From Pseudomonadota bacterium (lineage in GTDB: Bacteria; Pseudomonadota; Alphaproteobacteria; Acetobacterales; Acetobacteraceae), in contig JAJZVE010000389.1 of the NCBI GenBank assembly GCA_021845835.1, positions 1 through 5,287 on the forward strand: DNA of 5,287 nt, read 5' to 3'. Both the position numbers and the translations under genes were made by a program. Below, piece after piece: positions 1-5,287 of the stretch. Within the stretch, counting starts at the first letter, position 1, and the number at the start of each line of letters is the position of its first letter. The notes under the pieces were generated by a model, which was given only the letters and a program-made list of their open reading frames with translations, was not told where the DNA came from and did not search any database.

Positions 1-107
1 TCAAGGACCCCGATTTCCACGACGACGTGCTCGACTGGTACTACGAACACCAGGACGACGACGACGACGAGGAGGAGGACGAGGAGCCGCGCCGCGAGGA
101 GGAATAG
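1..107 (+). CDS. C-terminal end of an unidentified protein with an acidic tail (5' truncated)
   Basis: The frame starting at base 3 is open from the window edge to a TAG at 105-107 and gives 34 residues beginning KDPDFHDDVLDWYYEH. It then runs into a tail of five Asp, three Glu and further mixed Asp/Glu, and ends PRREEE. An ordered stretch with paired aromatics (WYY) followed by a long polyacidic terminus suggests a soluble protein with a disordered acidic tail. Its stop lies 20 bp before the start of the prolyl-tRNA deacylase on the same strand, so the two may be co-transcribed. Too little remains to name a family. The coding call rests on the in-frame acidic codons and the close spacing to the next gene. 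Confidence 0.6.
   Translation, partial: KDPDFHDDVLDWYYEHQDDDDDEEEDEEPRREEE
54..86 (+). repeat. GAC/GAG trinucleotide low-complexity tract
   Basis: Five GAC codons (54-68), three GAG (69-77), one GAC (78-80) and two GAG (81-86) follow one another in the frame of the truncated gene and encode its Asp/Glu tail. Repeat-unit slippage here would change tail length by whole residues without shifting the frame. Confidence 0.75.
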
Positions 108-127
108 CGGCCGGCGGCGGACGGATC

Positions 128-637
128 ATGGGCCTGGAGGAGGGGCGGGCGCGGCTGGGCTCGCTGCTGCTGCGGCTTGGCATCGTGGTCGAGGAGGTGG
201 CGCACCCGCCGGTGTTCACGGTCGAGGAGGCGGCGGCGCATCCGCACGGGCTGGCCGGCGCGGACACCAAGAACCTGCTGCTGCGCGACGCCAGGGGCGC
301 GTTGTTCCTGGTCACGCTGCGCGCCGACCGGCGTGCCGACCTCAAGGCGCTGCCGGCGCTGCTGGGCGCCAGGCGGTTTTCCTTCGCCTCTGCGGAAACC
401 TTGCGCGACGCGCTCGGCGTCACACCGGGCGCGGTGACGCCGCTGGCGCTGGTGAACGATACGGCGCGACGGGTCACCTTCGCGCTCGATCGCGCGCTCG
501 CCGGGGCGGAGCGGATCATCTGCCATCCGCTGGTGAACACGGCGAGCGTGTCGATCGCCACCGCCGACCTGCTGCGGCTGCTGCAATCGGTCGGTGTCGC
601 GCCGCGCATCATCGACCTGGACGCGGCGGCGGCGTAG
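128..637 (+). CDS. prdX: Trans-editing prolyl-tRNA deacylase, PrdX/ProXp-ala type (YbaK/INS-like domain)
   Basis: Free-standing homologue of the prolyl-tRNA synthetase editing (INS) domain. Family members hydrolyse mischarged Ala-tRNA(Pro) in the cytosol and so prevent Ala-for-Pro errors. The 169-residue product is one YbaK-like domain and matches the usual family length. Visible signatures are the motif ADTKNLLLRD, with K48 and N49 at the position of the family's catalytic Lys-Asn pair; FLVTL (60-64); DLKAL (71-75); the SFASAE..L..LGVTPGAVTPLALVND segment (85-111); and CHPLVNTASVSI (132-143), with H133 as the conserved His. The C-terminus PRIIDL (159-164) is also typical. The ATG at 128 has only a weak purine-rich stretch (GGCGGACGG) before it. 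The start is chosen because the N-terminal helix is of normal length. The gene lies 20 bp after the upstream stop and converges with the binding-protein gene. I infer Ala-tRNA(Pro) as substrate from overall similarity; other ProXp subtypes prefer other mischarged tRNAs. Confidence 0.93.
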   Translation: MGLEEGRARLGSLLLRLGIVVEEVAHPPVFTVEEAAAHPHGLAGADTKNLLLRDARGALFLVTLRADRRADLKALPALLGARRFSFASAETLRDALGVTPGAVTPLALVNDTARRVTFALDRALAGAERIICHPLVNTASVSIATADLLRLLQSVGVAPRIIDLDAAAA

Positions 638-646
638 CGGCGCCGG

Positions 647-1780
647 TCAGCGGAAGATGCGGGCCAGCGTCGCGTCGTCCAGCGCCGTGTCCACCAGCAC
701 CGGGTCGGGCAAGGTGGGGCGGATGAATTGCCGGTAGTTGGCCGGCGTGATCGGCGCCGGCAGCACGATCTGGCGCTTCGGCACGCTGCCGCCGCCGAGC
801 AGCGTGAGCGCCGCGCGCAGCGCGATCACGCCCTGCCAGCTCGGCTCCGAGAGCAGCGCGAAGCTGAAGCCGGGGTTGCGCCCGGCCAGAGCGGCGTAGA
901 GCTTCAGCAGCCCGTTGTTGTCGTCGCCGGTCACCGGCACGAGCGGGCGGCGTGCGGCCAGCAGCGCCTCGGTGGCGCCGGCCGCGTCCTGACCACCGTC
1001 GCACCACACGCCCTGGATCACGGGAAACGCGCCGATCAGTCCGGCCATCACCGCCCGCGCGCGGTCGCGCTGCCACCAGCCGTCGGCAAAAACCAGCACC
1101 TGCAGGCCGCTGCCCCGGAAGGCCGCCTGCGCCCCCGACCAGGTGGCGACGCTGTACGGGTTGCCCGGCAGTCCGCCGAGGCCGACCACCTGCCCCCGCC
1201 CGCCCAGCGCGCCGGCGAGCCAGGTGCCGAGCGCGTGCCCCTTCTGCACCGGATCGGTGGCGACATAGGTGCTCCATGCCTCGCCTTCGACGGGCAGGTT
1301 GAACGGCACCGTGACGATGCCCTGCGCGGTGGCTTCCGCCAGCACGGCGGTCAGCGCGTCGCGCGAGGTGGCGATGCACAGCAGAGCATCGACGCGGGCG
1401 CGGATCAGGTCCCTGATGTCGCGGATCTGCTGGCCGATGTTGCCCTGCGCATCGCGCACCAGCAGTTGCGCGATCTGCTGCGGCCGGGCAGCCGCTTCCT
1501 GCCGGATGGCGGCCAGACACATGGTACGCCAGGCAGAGCCGCCAAATCCGTCGGCGAAGCCGATTCGCCACGGCCCCGGCCGTGCCCGGCCGGCCACCAT
1601 GCCGCCCTGCGGCGTGATCGTTGCGGCGGCGATCGGGTCCGCCGCCCGCGCCGGCCGGCTCAGCGTGGTGGCGGCGGCAGCAGCGACGAGCAAAGCACGG
1701 CGGCCGACCGGAAATTGCACCGGTGCCGCCGCGCCGTCATTGCGCCGACGCGCGATGCAGCCGAGTTCGCGTGAAGTCAT
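647..1780 (-). CDS. Exported type-1 periplasmic binding protein (sugar ABC transporter-like substrate-binding protein)
   Basis: The 377-residue protein resembles the ribose/galactose-binding (Peripla_BP_4, PBP type 1) family, which captures small sugars or related ligands in the periplasm for an ABC importer or a sensor. The N-terminus is basic. Then G26-R27-R28 leads into a hydrophobic run (ALLVAAAAA, 29-37) and an ARA|AD cleavage site near residue 46; the twin Arg makes Tat export possible. The mature part starts with a beta strand at PWRIGFADG (70-78), followed by an amphipathic helix. QQIRDIRDLI..RVDALLCIATS is the family's strand-helix pattern for a helix followed by the VDAL strand. CDGG (260-263) and GDDNNG (285-290) lie at ligand-pocket and hinge positions. 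The ATG at 1780 has a weak GGCGGAAAG upstream; GTG at 1720 would give a shorter, more usual signal peptide. No permease or ATPase gene is adjacent, so the ligand is unknown. It ends 9 bp from the convergent deacylase gene. Confidence 0.85.
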   Translation of the reverse strand: MTSRELGCIARRRNDGAAAPVQFPVGRRALLVAAAAATTLSRPARAADPIAAATITPQGGMVAGRARPGPWRIGFADGFGGSAWRTMCLAAIRQEAAARPQQIAQLLVRDAQGNIGQQIRDIRDLIRARVDALLCIATSRDALTAVLAEATAQGIVTVPFNLPVEGEAWSTYVATDPVQKGHALGTWLAGALGGRGQVVGLGGLPGNPYSVATWSGAQAAFRGSGLQVLVFADGWWQRDRARAVMAGLIGAFPVIQGVWCDGGQDAAGATEALLAARRPLVPVTGDDNNGLLKLYAALAGRNPGFSFALLSEPSWQGVIALRAALTLLGGGSVPKRQIVLPAPITPANYRQFIRPTLPDPVLVDTALDDATLARIFR

Positions 1781-1823
1781 TCAACTTTCCGCCGATCATG
1801 GTTCGGGTCCAATCCAGTCCCAC

Positions 1824-1853
1824 AGCATCGTGAATGGCGTTCACGCCTGTCAT
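1824..1853 (-). promoter_or_regulatory. Candidate promoter of the binding-protein gene
   Basis: Read on the minus strand, ATGACA (1853-1848; five of six to the TTGACA -35 hexamer) is followed after 18 bp by GATGCT (1829-1824; three of six to TATAAT). It lies about 45-75 bp ahead of the ATG at 1780. The -10 is weak, so this is a placement suggestion based on position and the good -35. Confidence 0.25.
1829..1845. promoter_or_regulatory. 17-bp inverted repeat, candidate operator
   Basis: CGTGAA-TGGCG-TTCACG is a perfect 6-bp inverted repeat with a 5-bp centre, in the divergent intergenic region between the binding protein and the glycosyltransferase. It overlaps the spacer of the candidate minus-strand promoter, where a repressor would block it. 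The half-site spacing (GTGA-N7-TCAC) is one base too long for a classical CRP site. The regulator is unknown. Confidence 0.35.
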
Positions 1854-1872
1854 AGCATCTTCCGGCCAACGC

Positions 1873-1910
1873 TTCGCTACACTGCCGCCAACTTGCTTAC
1901 TATCTATTAC
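1873..1910 (+). promoter_or_regulatory. Candidate promoter region of the glycosyltransferase gene
   Basis: This is the most AT-rich stretch of the divergent intergenic region. It carries overlapping -10-like hexamers TACTAT (1898-1903), TATCTA (1901-1906) and TATTAC (1905-1910), with a poor -35 candidate TTCGCT (1873-1878) 19 bp upstream of the first. Any of these would leave a leader of about 45-55 nt before the GTG at 1961. The exact hexamers are not certain. Confidence 0.35.
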
Positions 1911-1939
1911 CTGCCGGCTGGCCTGTCGGCTTTTGGACG

Positions 1940-1946
1940 AAGGAGG
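1940..1946 (+). promoter_or_regulatory. Strong Shine-Dalgarno AAGGAGG, unusually far from the start
   Basis: AAGGAGG is the best ribosome-binding sequence in the window. It ends 14 nt before the GTG at 1961, beyond the usual 5-10 nt. No ATG, GTG or TTG occurs in the right frame between it and 1961; the only codon at normal spacing is ACG at 1952-1954, five nt after it. It supports a start near 1952-1961. Confidence 0.6.
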
Positions 1947-1960
1947 CTGCGACGACCAAG

Positions 1961-2992
1961 GTGTCGGAAGCGGACGGCGCGGCCGGGGCCACGGCGCCCG
2001 CGAGCGTGCAGACCAACGCCTTGCCGCTGGTCAGCATCGGCATGCCGGTGTTCAACGGCGAAAACTATGTCGCCCAGGCGATCGAGTCCATCCTGGCGCA
2101 GAGCTTCCGCGACTTCGAGCTGATCATCTGCGACAACGCATCGACGGACGGCACCGGCGCGATCTGCGCCGGCTTCGCGGCGCGCGACCGGCGCATCCGC
2201 TATGTGCGCAATGTCCGCAACCTTGGCGCCGGCCCGAATTTTGACCGCTGCTTCCATGTGGCGCGCGGCACCTATTTCCAGTGGGCGGCGCATGATGACA
2301 TGCTGGCGCCCGACTATGTGGCGCGGGCGGTTGCGGCGCTGCAGGCGAACCCGGCCGCGGTGCTGTGCGTCGCCGGCATCACCGAGATCGGTGCGGACGG
2401 GACGGTGCTGCGCCGCTACGCCACCGAGCTCGACGACATGAGCTCCGCCGATCCGGCACGCCGCTTCGGCTGCGTGATCCATTCCCACCACCAGTGCGAG
2501 GATTTCTTCGGCGTGTATCGCCGCAGCGCGCTGCTCGGCAGCGGGCTGATCGGCACGTTCAGCGGTTCCGATCGCGTGCTGCTGGCCGAGATGGCGCTCC
2601 GCGGCCCGTGGGTGCGGCTGCCGCAGTACCTGTTCGTGCATCGCGAGCATGCCGCGCGGGCGACGCGGGCGCTGCTGCTGGTCGATCGCGCCGCCGCCGT
2701 GCGCTGGCTGGCGCCGCAGGCCAAGCCGAGCCACGGCAAGCTGTTCCATCTCGTGCTGTACCGCGATTACTGGCGCGTGGTGCGCCGCAACCTGCCGCGC
2801 GGACAGCGCTGGCGCTGCTATGGCGAGCTGGCGCGATGGTGGGTCACCGACGGCCATTTCGCGGATGTCGTGCGCGACCTGCTGCAGAGCATCAATCCGC
2901 ACCTGTTCGATCTGGTGCGTCGCGTGAAACGCGCAGTGCTCGGCGTGCGTCGCGACCTGCGCTCCGGCAGCCTGCCGACGCTGGAAGGCTGA
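1961..2992 (+). CDS. Family 2 (GT-A fold) glycosyltransferase
   Basis: Transfers a sugar from a nucleotide-sugar donor, most likely to a surface polysaccharide, LPS or other glycan acceptor; donor and acceptor cannot be read from the sequence. In the 343-residue product the GT-A core starts at LVSIGMPVFNGENYVAQAI (23-41), with the Q-S-F-x-D-F-E-LIICDNASTDGT segment (47-65). D58 and D63 are the nucleotide-binding aspartates. RNLGAGPNFDR (86-96) follows. The metal-binding DxD position reads AAHDDMLAPDY (109-119), a form common in this subfamily. FFGVYRRSAL (182-191) and GSDRVLLAEMALRG (202-215) are the acceptor-side motifs. The C-terminal third (about 230-343) is rich in Arg and Trp with no clear transmembrane helix, suggesting a peripheral cytoplasmic enzyme. 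The first about 20 residues are a low-complexity Ala-rich leader before the core. The start is GTG; see the Shine-Dalgarno entry for the spacing problem. No other glycan genes adjoin it, so it looks like a solitary unit. Confidence 0.9.
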   Translation: MSEADGAAGATAPASVQTNALPLVSIGMPVFNGENYVAQAIESILAQSFRDFELIICDNASTDGTGAICAGFAARDRRIRYVRNVRNLGAGPNFDRCFHVARGTYFQWAAHDDMLAPDYVARAVAALQANPAAVLCVAGITEIGADGTVLRRYATELDDMSSADPARRFGCVIHSHHQCEDFFGVYRRSALLGSGLIGTFSGSDRVLLAEMALRGPWVRLPQYLFVHREHAARATRALLLVDRAAAVRWLAPQAKPSHGKLFHLVLYRDYWRVVRRNLPRGQRWRCYGELARWWVTDGHFADVVRDLLQSINPHLFDLVRRVKRAVLGVRRDLRSGSLPTLEG

Positions 2993-3010
2993 ACCGTCCG
3001 CCGCGCTGCA

Positions 3011-3032
3011 AACGCGCCGACCGGGCCGCGTT
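3011..3032 (+). terminator. Weak hairpin after the glycosyltransferase gene, possible terminator
   Basis: AACGCG (3011-3016) pairs with CGCGTT (3027-3032) around a 10-nt GC-rich loop, 18 bp after the glycosyltransferase stop. No U-tract follows, so it is at best a weak or Rho-assisted terminator, and it could equally be chance in GC-rich DNA. Confidence 0.2.
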
Positions 3033-3037
3033 CATGC

Positions 3038-3051
3038 GTGATCTGCATCAA
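3038..3051. promoter_or_regulatory. FNR/FixK-type binding site upstream of pal
   Basis: GTGAT-CTGC-ATCAA matches the FNR/FixK/DNR consensus TTGAT-N4-ATCAA at nine of ten defined bases. Its centre is 66-67 bp before the pal ATG. If the regulator activates from -41.5, transcription would start near 3086, leaving a leader of about 25 nt. The -10 position there (CAAGGT, 3074-3079) is poor, keeping only the A at position 2 and the final T. The match is seen in the sequence; oxygen- or nitrosative-responsive control of pal is inference. Confidence 0.45.
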
Positions 3052-3110
3052 CGCGCCCGGCGCCCGGCCCCGGCAAGGTCGAAGCGCGTGGCATCGGCGG
3101 GAGACCCGGA

Positions 3111-3623
3111 ATGACTGCGTTGCGGACGACATCGAAACAGCTTGGCGCGCTGGCGCTGGCGGGCATGCTGGCCGCCTGCGGGAGCAACGGCACGACCAGC
3201 GGAACCGCCGCAGGCAGCGGCGGCGAGGCCGGCGCCGCCGCGGCGGCGTCCGGCATCGCGCCGGGCACCGCGGAGGATCTGGCGAAGAACGTCGGCGACC
3301 GCGTGTATTTCTCCTTCGACAAGGCGGTGCTCAGCAGCGACGCGCAGGCGACGCTCAACCATCAGGCTGCCTGGCTTGCCCAGTATCCCAACGTGCATGT
3401 GCAGATCGCCGGCAATTGCGACGAGCGCGGCACGGAAGAGTACAACATCGCGCTCGGCCAGCGCCGCGCCAGCACCGCCCGCGACTATCTGGCCGCCAAG
3501 GGCGTGCCGACGAACCGCATCAGCACGATCAGCTTCGGCAAGGAGCGCCCGCAGCCCGACGCCGTGTGCAACGACGAATCCTGCTGGGCGAAGAACCGCA
3601 ACGCCATCACCTCGGTCGAGTAG
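3111..3623 (+). CDS. pal: Peptidoglycan-associated lipoprotein Pal (OmpA-like domain)
   Basis: Outer-membrane lipoprotein that binds peptidoglycan from the periplasm and normally works with TolQRAB in envelope constriction and outer-membrane stability. The 170-residue product is close to the length of E. coli Pal. The signal peptide ends in a lipobox LAAC, making C23 the lipidated residue after cleavage. A Gly/Ala/Ser-rich linker (24-54) leads to the OmpA-like domain (about 60-170): VYFSFDKAVL (65-74), then IAGNCDERGTEEYNIALGQRRA (99-120), where D104 and R119 sit at the spacing of the conserved diaminopimelate-binding Asp and Arg. The end AKNRNAITSVE (160-170) is the family's KNRR-type motif. 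C153 and C158 flank a short loop and could form a disulfide; C103 is in the binding motif. GGGAG (3099-3103) lies 7 nt before the ATG. tolB is not upstream and cpoB is not downstream, so this copy stands apart from a tol operon and may be a paralogue. Confidence 0.92.
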   Translation: MTALRTTSKQLGALALAGMLAACGSNGTTSGTAAGSGGEAGAAAAASGIAPGTAEDLAKNVGDRVYFSFDKAVLSSDAQATLNHQAAWLAQYPNVHVQIAGNCDERGTEEYNIALGQRRASTARDYLAAKGVPTNRISTISFGKERPQPDAVCNDESCWAKNRNAITSVE

Positions 3624-3646
3624 CGCCGGGGTCGAGTAGCGTCGGA
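3615..3646 (+). repeat. 16-bp imperfect tandem duplication across the pal stop codon
   Basis: GTCGAGTAGCGCCGGG (3615-3630) is followed immediately by GTCGAGTAGCGTCGGA (3631-3646), with 14 of 16 bases identical. The first copy contains the last two pal codons (Val, Glu) and its TAG; the second copies these bases downstream in another frame. It looks like a local slippage duplication and has no evident function. Confidence 0.8.
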
Positions 3647-3651
3647 GCGCC

Positions 3652-5287
3652 TCATCCGGCGGCGATCTCGCAGACCTGCACGCGCCCCTCGCCGAGCGTG
3701 GCGGCGAGCGCGCGCAAATGCGGATGGTGGCTGAGCAGGATCACCTGCACATGGGCGCTGAGGTCGAGCAGCGCCTGCATCGCCGCGCGCGCCCGCTCGT
3801 CGTCGAAGGTCTGCAGGATGTCGTCGCCGATGAACGGCAGCGGCGGGGCGGTCGCCACATGGTCCTCGATCGCCGCCAGCCGCAGCGCGAGGAACAACTG
3901 GTCGCGCGTGCCGTCGGAGAGCTGCGCGACCTCCTTTGCCTCGCCTGGGAAATCGCGCGGCACGGCGCGAAGCTTCGCGGTGCCGTCGCCGTCATCCGCA
4001 GCGATGATGCGCTCGAATGCGCCCTCCGTCAGCGTGCGGAAGCGCGCGCCGATCCGCGTCAGCAGCGCGGAACTGCCGGAGGCGTCGAGGTTGGCCAGCG
4101 CGTCGCCCAGCAGGAGTGCGGCGAGGTGCATCAGCAGCGCCTCGTCCAGCACGCGGCCGAGCGTGGCGACGGAGGATTGCTGGTCGGCTGCGGCCTGTAC
4201 GCTGGCGGTGTCCTCTGCCTCGCGCGCCATCGTGTCGCGCGCGGTGGCGATCTGCGCCGCCAGCGCCTGCGCCGCGTCCTCGGCACGGGTGCGGTCATTC
4301 CCGGCGGCCTCAATGTCGTCCCTGATGGTGTCGGTCGCGAAGCGCGCCACTTCGTCGCGCAGCACGGCGATGTCGCGGCCGTCACCGGAATCGGCCAGTT
4401 GCTGCGCGGCGTCCTGCAGCGTCCTGGCCTTGTCCGCACGCTCGGCGGCGAGGGCGACGAGGGGGGCGGCGGCCTCCTGGCTGCCGGCACCGATGACGGC
4501 AAGCAGCGTCTGCAGCTCGATGGCGCTGGTGGCGTGCTGCTGTTCCTGTTTCGCATGGGCGGCCTCGGCGGACTCGAGCGTCGCCCTGGCCTGCTTGCGC
4601 AGTTTCTCGCGCCCTTGCTCCTCGGCGAGGCGCCGGCCTATCTCCTCGGCGATCACGGCGCCGTCCGCCGTCGCGAGGTCGGGTGCCAGCCGCGCCGCAA
4701 GCGCCGCCGCGTCGCGGCCGAATGCGGCCACGTCCTCGCGCATCTCGCGCAGCCGCTCGCGCAGCGCCTCGGCCTTTTGCGACTCGGTTTCGAGCTTGGC
4801 GAACTGGTCGAGCAACGCGACCGTCGCGGCCGGCGCCTCCGTGCCCGGCCGGCGCAAGGCGGCGCGGATCGCCGCCCAATCCTGCAACCATGCCTCGTGC
4901 CGACCCTGCGCGGCGGCGAGCGCGTGCGCCTTCTCGCGCTGCGTCCCGCGCTGCGTGTCCAGCCGGTCGCGCAGCCGCGTGCGGGCCTGTTCGGTCTTGC
5001 GCGCGGTTTCGACGAGGTTATCGGACGCGGCCAGCAGCGACGGCAGATCGGCGGCGGCAGGGGCTGCGGCGGTGCCGAGCAGGCGGGCGAGGCGCTGCGC
5101 CGCCTCCGTCTGCCGGTGTTCGAGGTCCGTCCGCGTTGCGGCTGCGGCATCGCGTTCGCGCAGCGCGTCGATCACCTTGTCGCGGCCGGCGAGCAGAGGG
5201 CGCAACTCCGCGAGCGTGGTCGCCGCCGCGAGGCCGAGCGGGTCCAGCGCAAGCTGCCACGCGGCACGGGCGGCCTTGTGCGCGGCG
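3652..5287 (-). CDS. yhaN: YhaN-type SMC/Rad50-like AAA ATPase, C-terminal part (5' end outside window)
   Basis: Large ATPase of the SbcC/Rad50-related YhaN group, which usually works with a YhaO/SbcD-like metallophosphoesterase in DNA end processing or repair. The frame stays open to the window edge, so 545 codons of the 3' end are seen; the TTG at 5205 is an internal Leu codon and not a start. Most of the visible part, upstream of about 4150, is long Ala/Glu/Arg/Gln-rich helix with coiled-coil character. The C-terminal ATPase lobe follows: an ABC signature LSDGTRDQ (codons 3921-3898) leading into LFLALRLAAIE; Walker B LPFIGDDILQTFDDER with its DD at 3825-3820; and the H-loop LLSHHPHL (3738-3715). 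The only Cys is near the C-terminus (QVCEIAAG), so no CxxC zinc hook lies in this part. Walker A and the N-terminal half must lie beyond the right edge, as would any yhaO partner. It converges with pal, 28 bp apart. Confidence 0.88.
   Translation of the reverse strand, partial: AAHKAARAAWQLALDPLGLAAATTLAELRPLLAGRDKVIDALRERDAAAATRTDLEHRQTEAAQRLARLLGTAAAPAAADLPSLLAASDNLVETARKTEQARTRLRDRLDTQRGTQREKAHALAAAQGRHEAWLQDWAAIRAALRRPGTEAPAATVALLDQFAKLETESQKAEALRERLREMREDVAAFGRDAAALAARLAPDLATADGAVIAEEIGRRLAEEQGREKLRKQARATLESAEAAHAKQEQQHATSAIELQTLLAVIGAGSQEAAAPLVALAAERADKARTLQDAAQQLADSGDGRDIAVLRDEVARFATDTIRDDIEAAGNDRTRAEDAAQALAAQIATARDTMAREAEDTASVQAAADQQSSVATLGRVLDEALLMHLAALLLGDALANLDASGSSALLTRIGARFRTLTEGAFERIIAADDGDGTAKLRAVPRDFPGEAKEVAQLSDGTRDQLFLALRLAAIEDHVATAPPLPFIGDDILQTFDDERARAAMQALLDLSAHVQVILLSHHPHLRALAATLGEGRVQVCEIAAG

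Noticed and set aside
41..586. Long open frame on the minus strand opposite the deacylase gene, with Ser and Arg runs
   Set aside because: It is the antisense shadow of the acidic tract and of prdX. Its composition is low-complexity Arg/Gln/Ser, and the plus strand has clear family motifs.
638..646. Terminator between the convergent prdX and binding-protein genes
   Set aside because: The gap is 9 bp and holds no hairpin with a T-run. Any terminator would have to lie inside the opposing coding sequence, and none is evident.
728..1774. 348-codon plus-strand open frame opposite the binding-protein gene
   Set aside because: High GC leaves antisense frames open. The translation is Arg/Gln/His-rich with no recognisable domain, whereas the minus strand has a signal peptide and a full PBP fold.
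1829..1845. Reading the inverted repeat as a CRP site
   Set aside because: The GTGA and TCAC half-sites are separated by 7 bases instead of 6, and the outer T/A are missing.
1269..2123. 284-codon plus-strand open frame bridging the binding protein, the intergenic region and the glycosyltransferase start
   Set aside because: It runs antisense to one real gene and out of frame with another. It has no domain signal and simply lacks stops in GC-rich DNA.
1907..2902. 331-codon minus-strand open frame opposite the glycosyltransferase
   Set aside because: The composition is His/Arg/Ala-rich with no motif; the opposite strand carries a complete GT-A core.
3624..3661. Bidirectional terminator between the convergent pal and yhaN genes
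   Set aside because: CGCCGG and CCGGCG can pair, but over a loop of about 26 nt and without a T-tract on either strand. This is not convincing.
5203..5205. TTG as the start of the YhaN-like protein
   Set aside because: The frame stays open to the window edge with the same coiled-coil-like composition, and the product would lack Walker A. The codon is internal.

Overview
This is a GC-rich window (roughly 70% G+C by eye) with no rRNA, tRNA, CRISPR or mobile-element signal. Gene content and codon use suggest an alphaproteobacterium, perhaps Rhodospirillales/Acetobacteraceae. The grounds are the stand-alone prolyl-tRNA-editing protein, the wording of the Pal peptidoglycan-binding motif and a FixK/FNR-type palindrome. 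The placement is inference.

Layout, left to right. (1) The last 34 codons of an unidentified plus-strand gene, ending in a very acidic Asp/Glu tail. (2) After 20 bp, on the same strand, a complete trans-editing prolyl-tRNA deacylase (PrdX/ProXp-ala type). (3) Converging on it with a 9-bp gap, a minus-strand exported type-1 periplasmic sugar-binding-like protein with no transporter genes visible. (4) A 180-bp, relatively AT-rich divergent intergenic region holding a 17-bp inverted repeat and candidate promoters. (5) A plus-strand family 2 glycosyltransferase with a GTG start. (6) A 118-bp spacer with a small hairpin and a near-perfect FNR/FixK box. (7) A plus-strand Pal-like OmpA-domain lipoprotein. 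(8) Converging on it with a 28-bp gap, the C-terminal part of a large minus-strand SMC/Rad50-like ATPase of the YhaN type, running off the right edge.

The genes look like unrelated housekeeping and envelope functions: translation quality control, solute sensing or uptake, surface glycan synthesis, outer-membrane anchoring and DNA repair. They sit in short, mostly single-gene transcription units, not in one pathway. I do not see a convincing undescribed multi-gene system. The best leads are regulatory: the FNR-like palindrome ahead of a pal gene that lacks its usual tol neighbours, and the inverted repeat in the promoter region of the orphan binding protein. Smaller curiosities are a tandem duplication spanning the pal stop codon, an in-frame trinucleotide repeat in the acidic tail, and an oddly spaced start for the glycosyltransferase.
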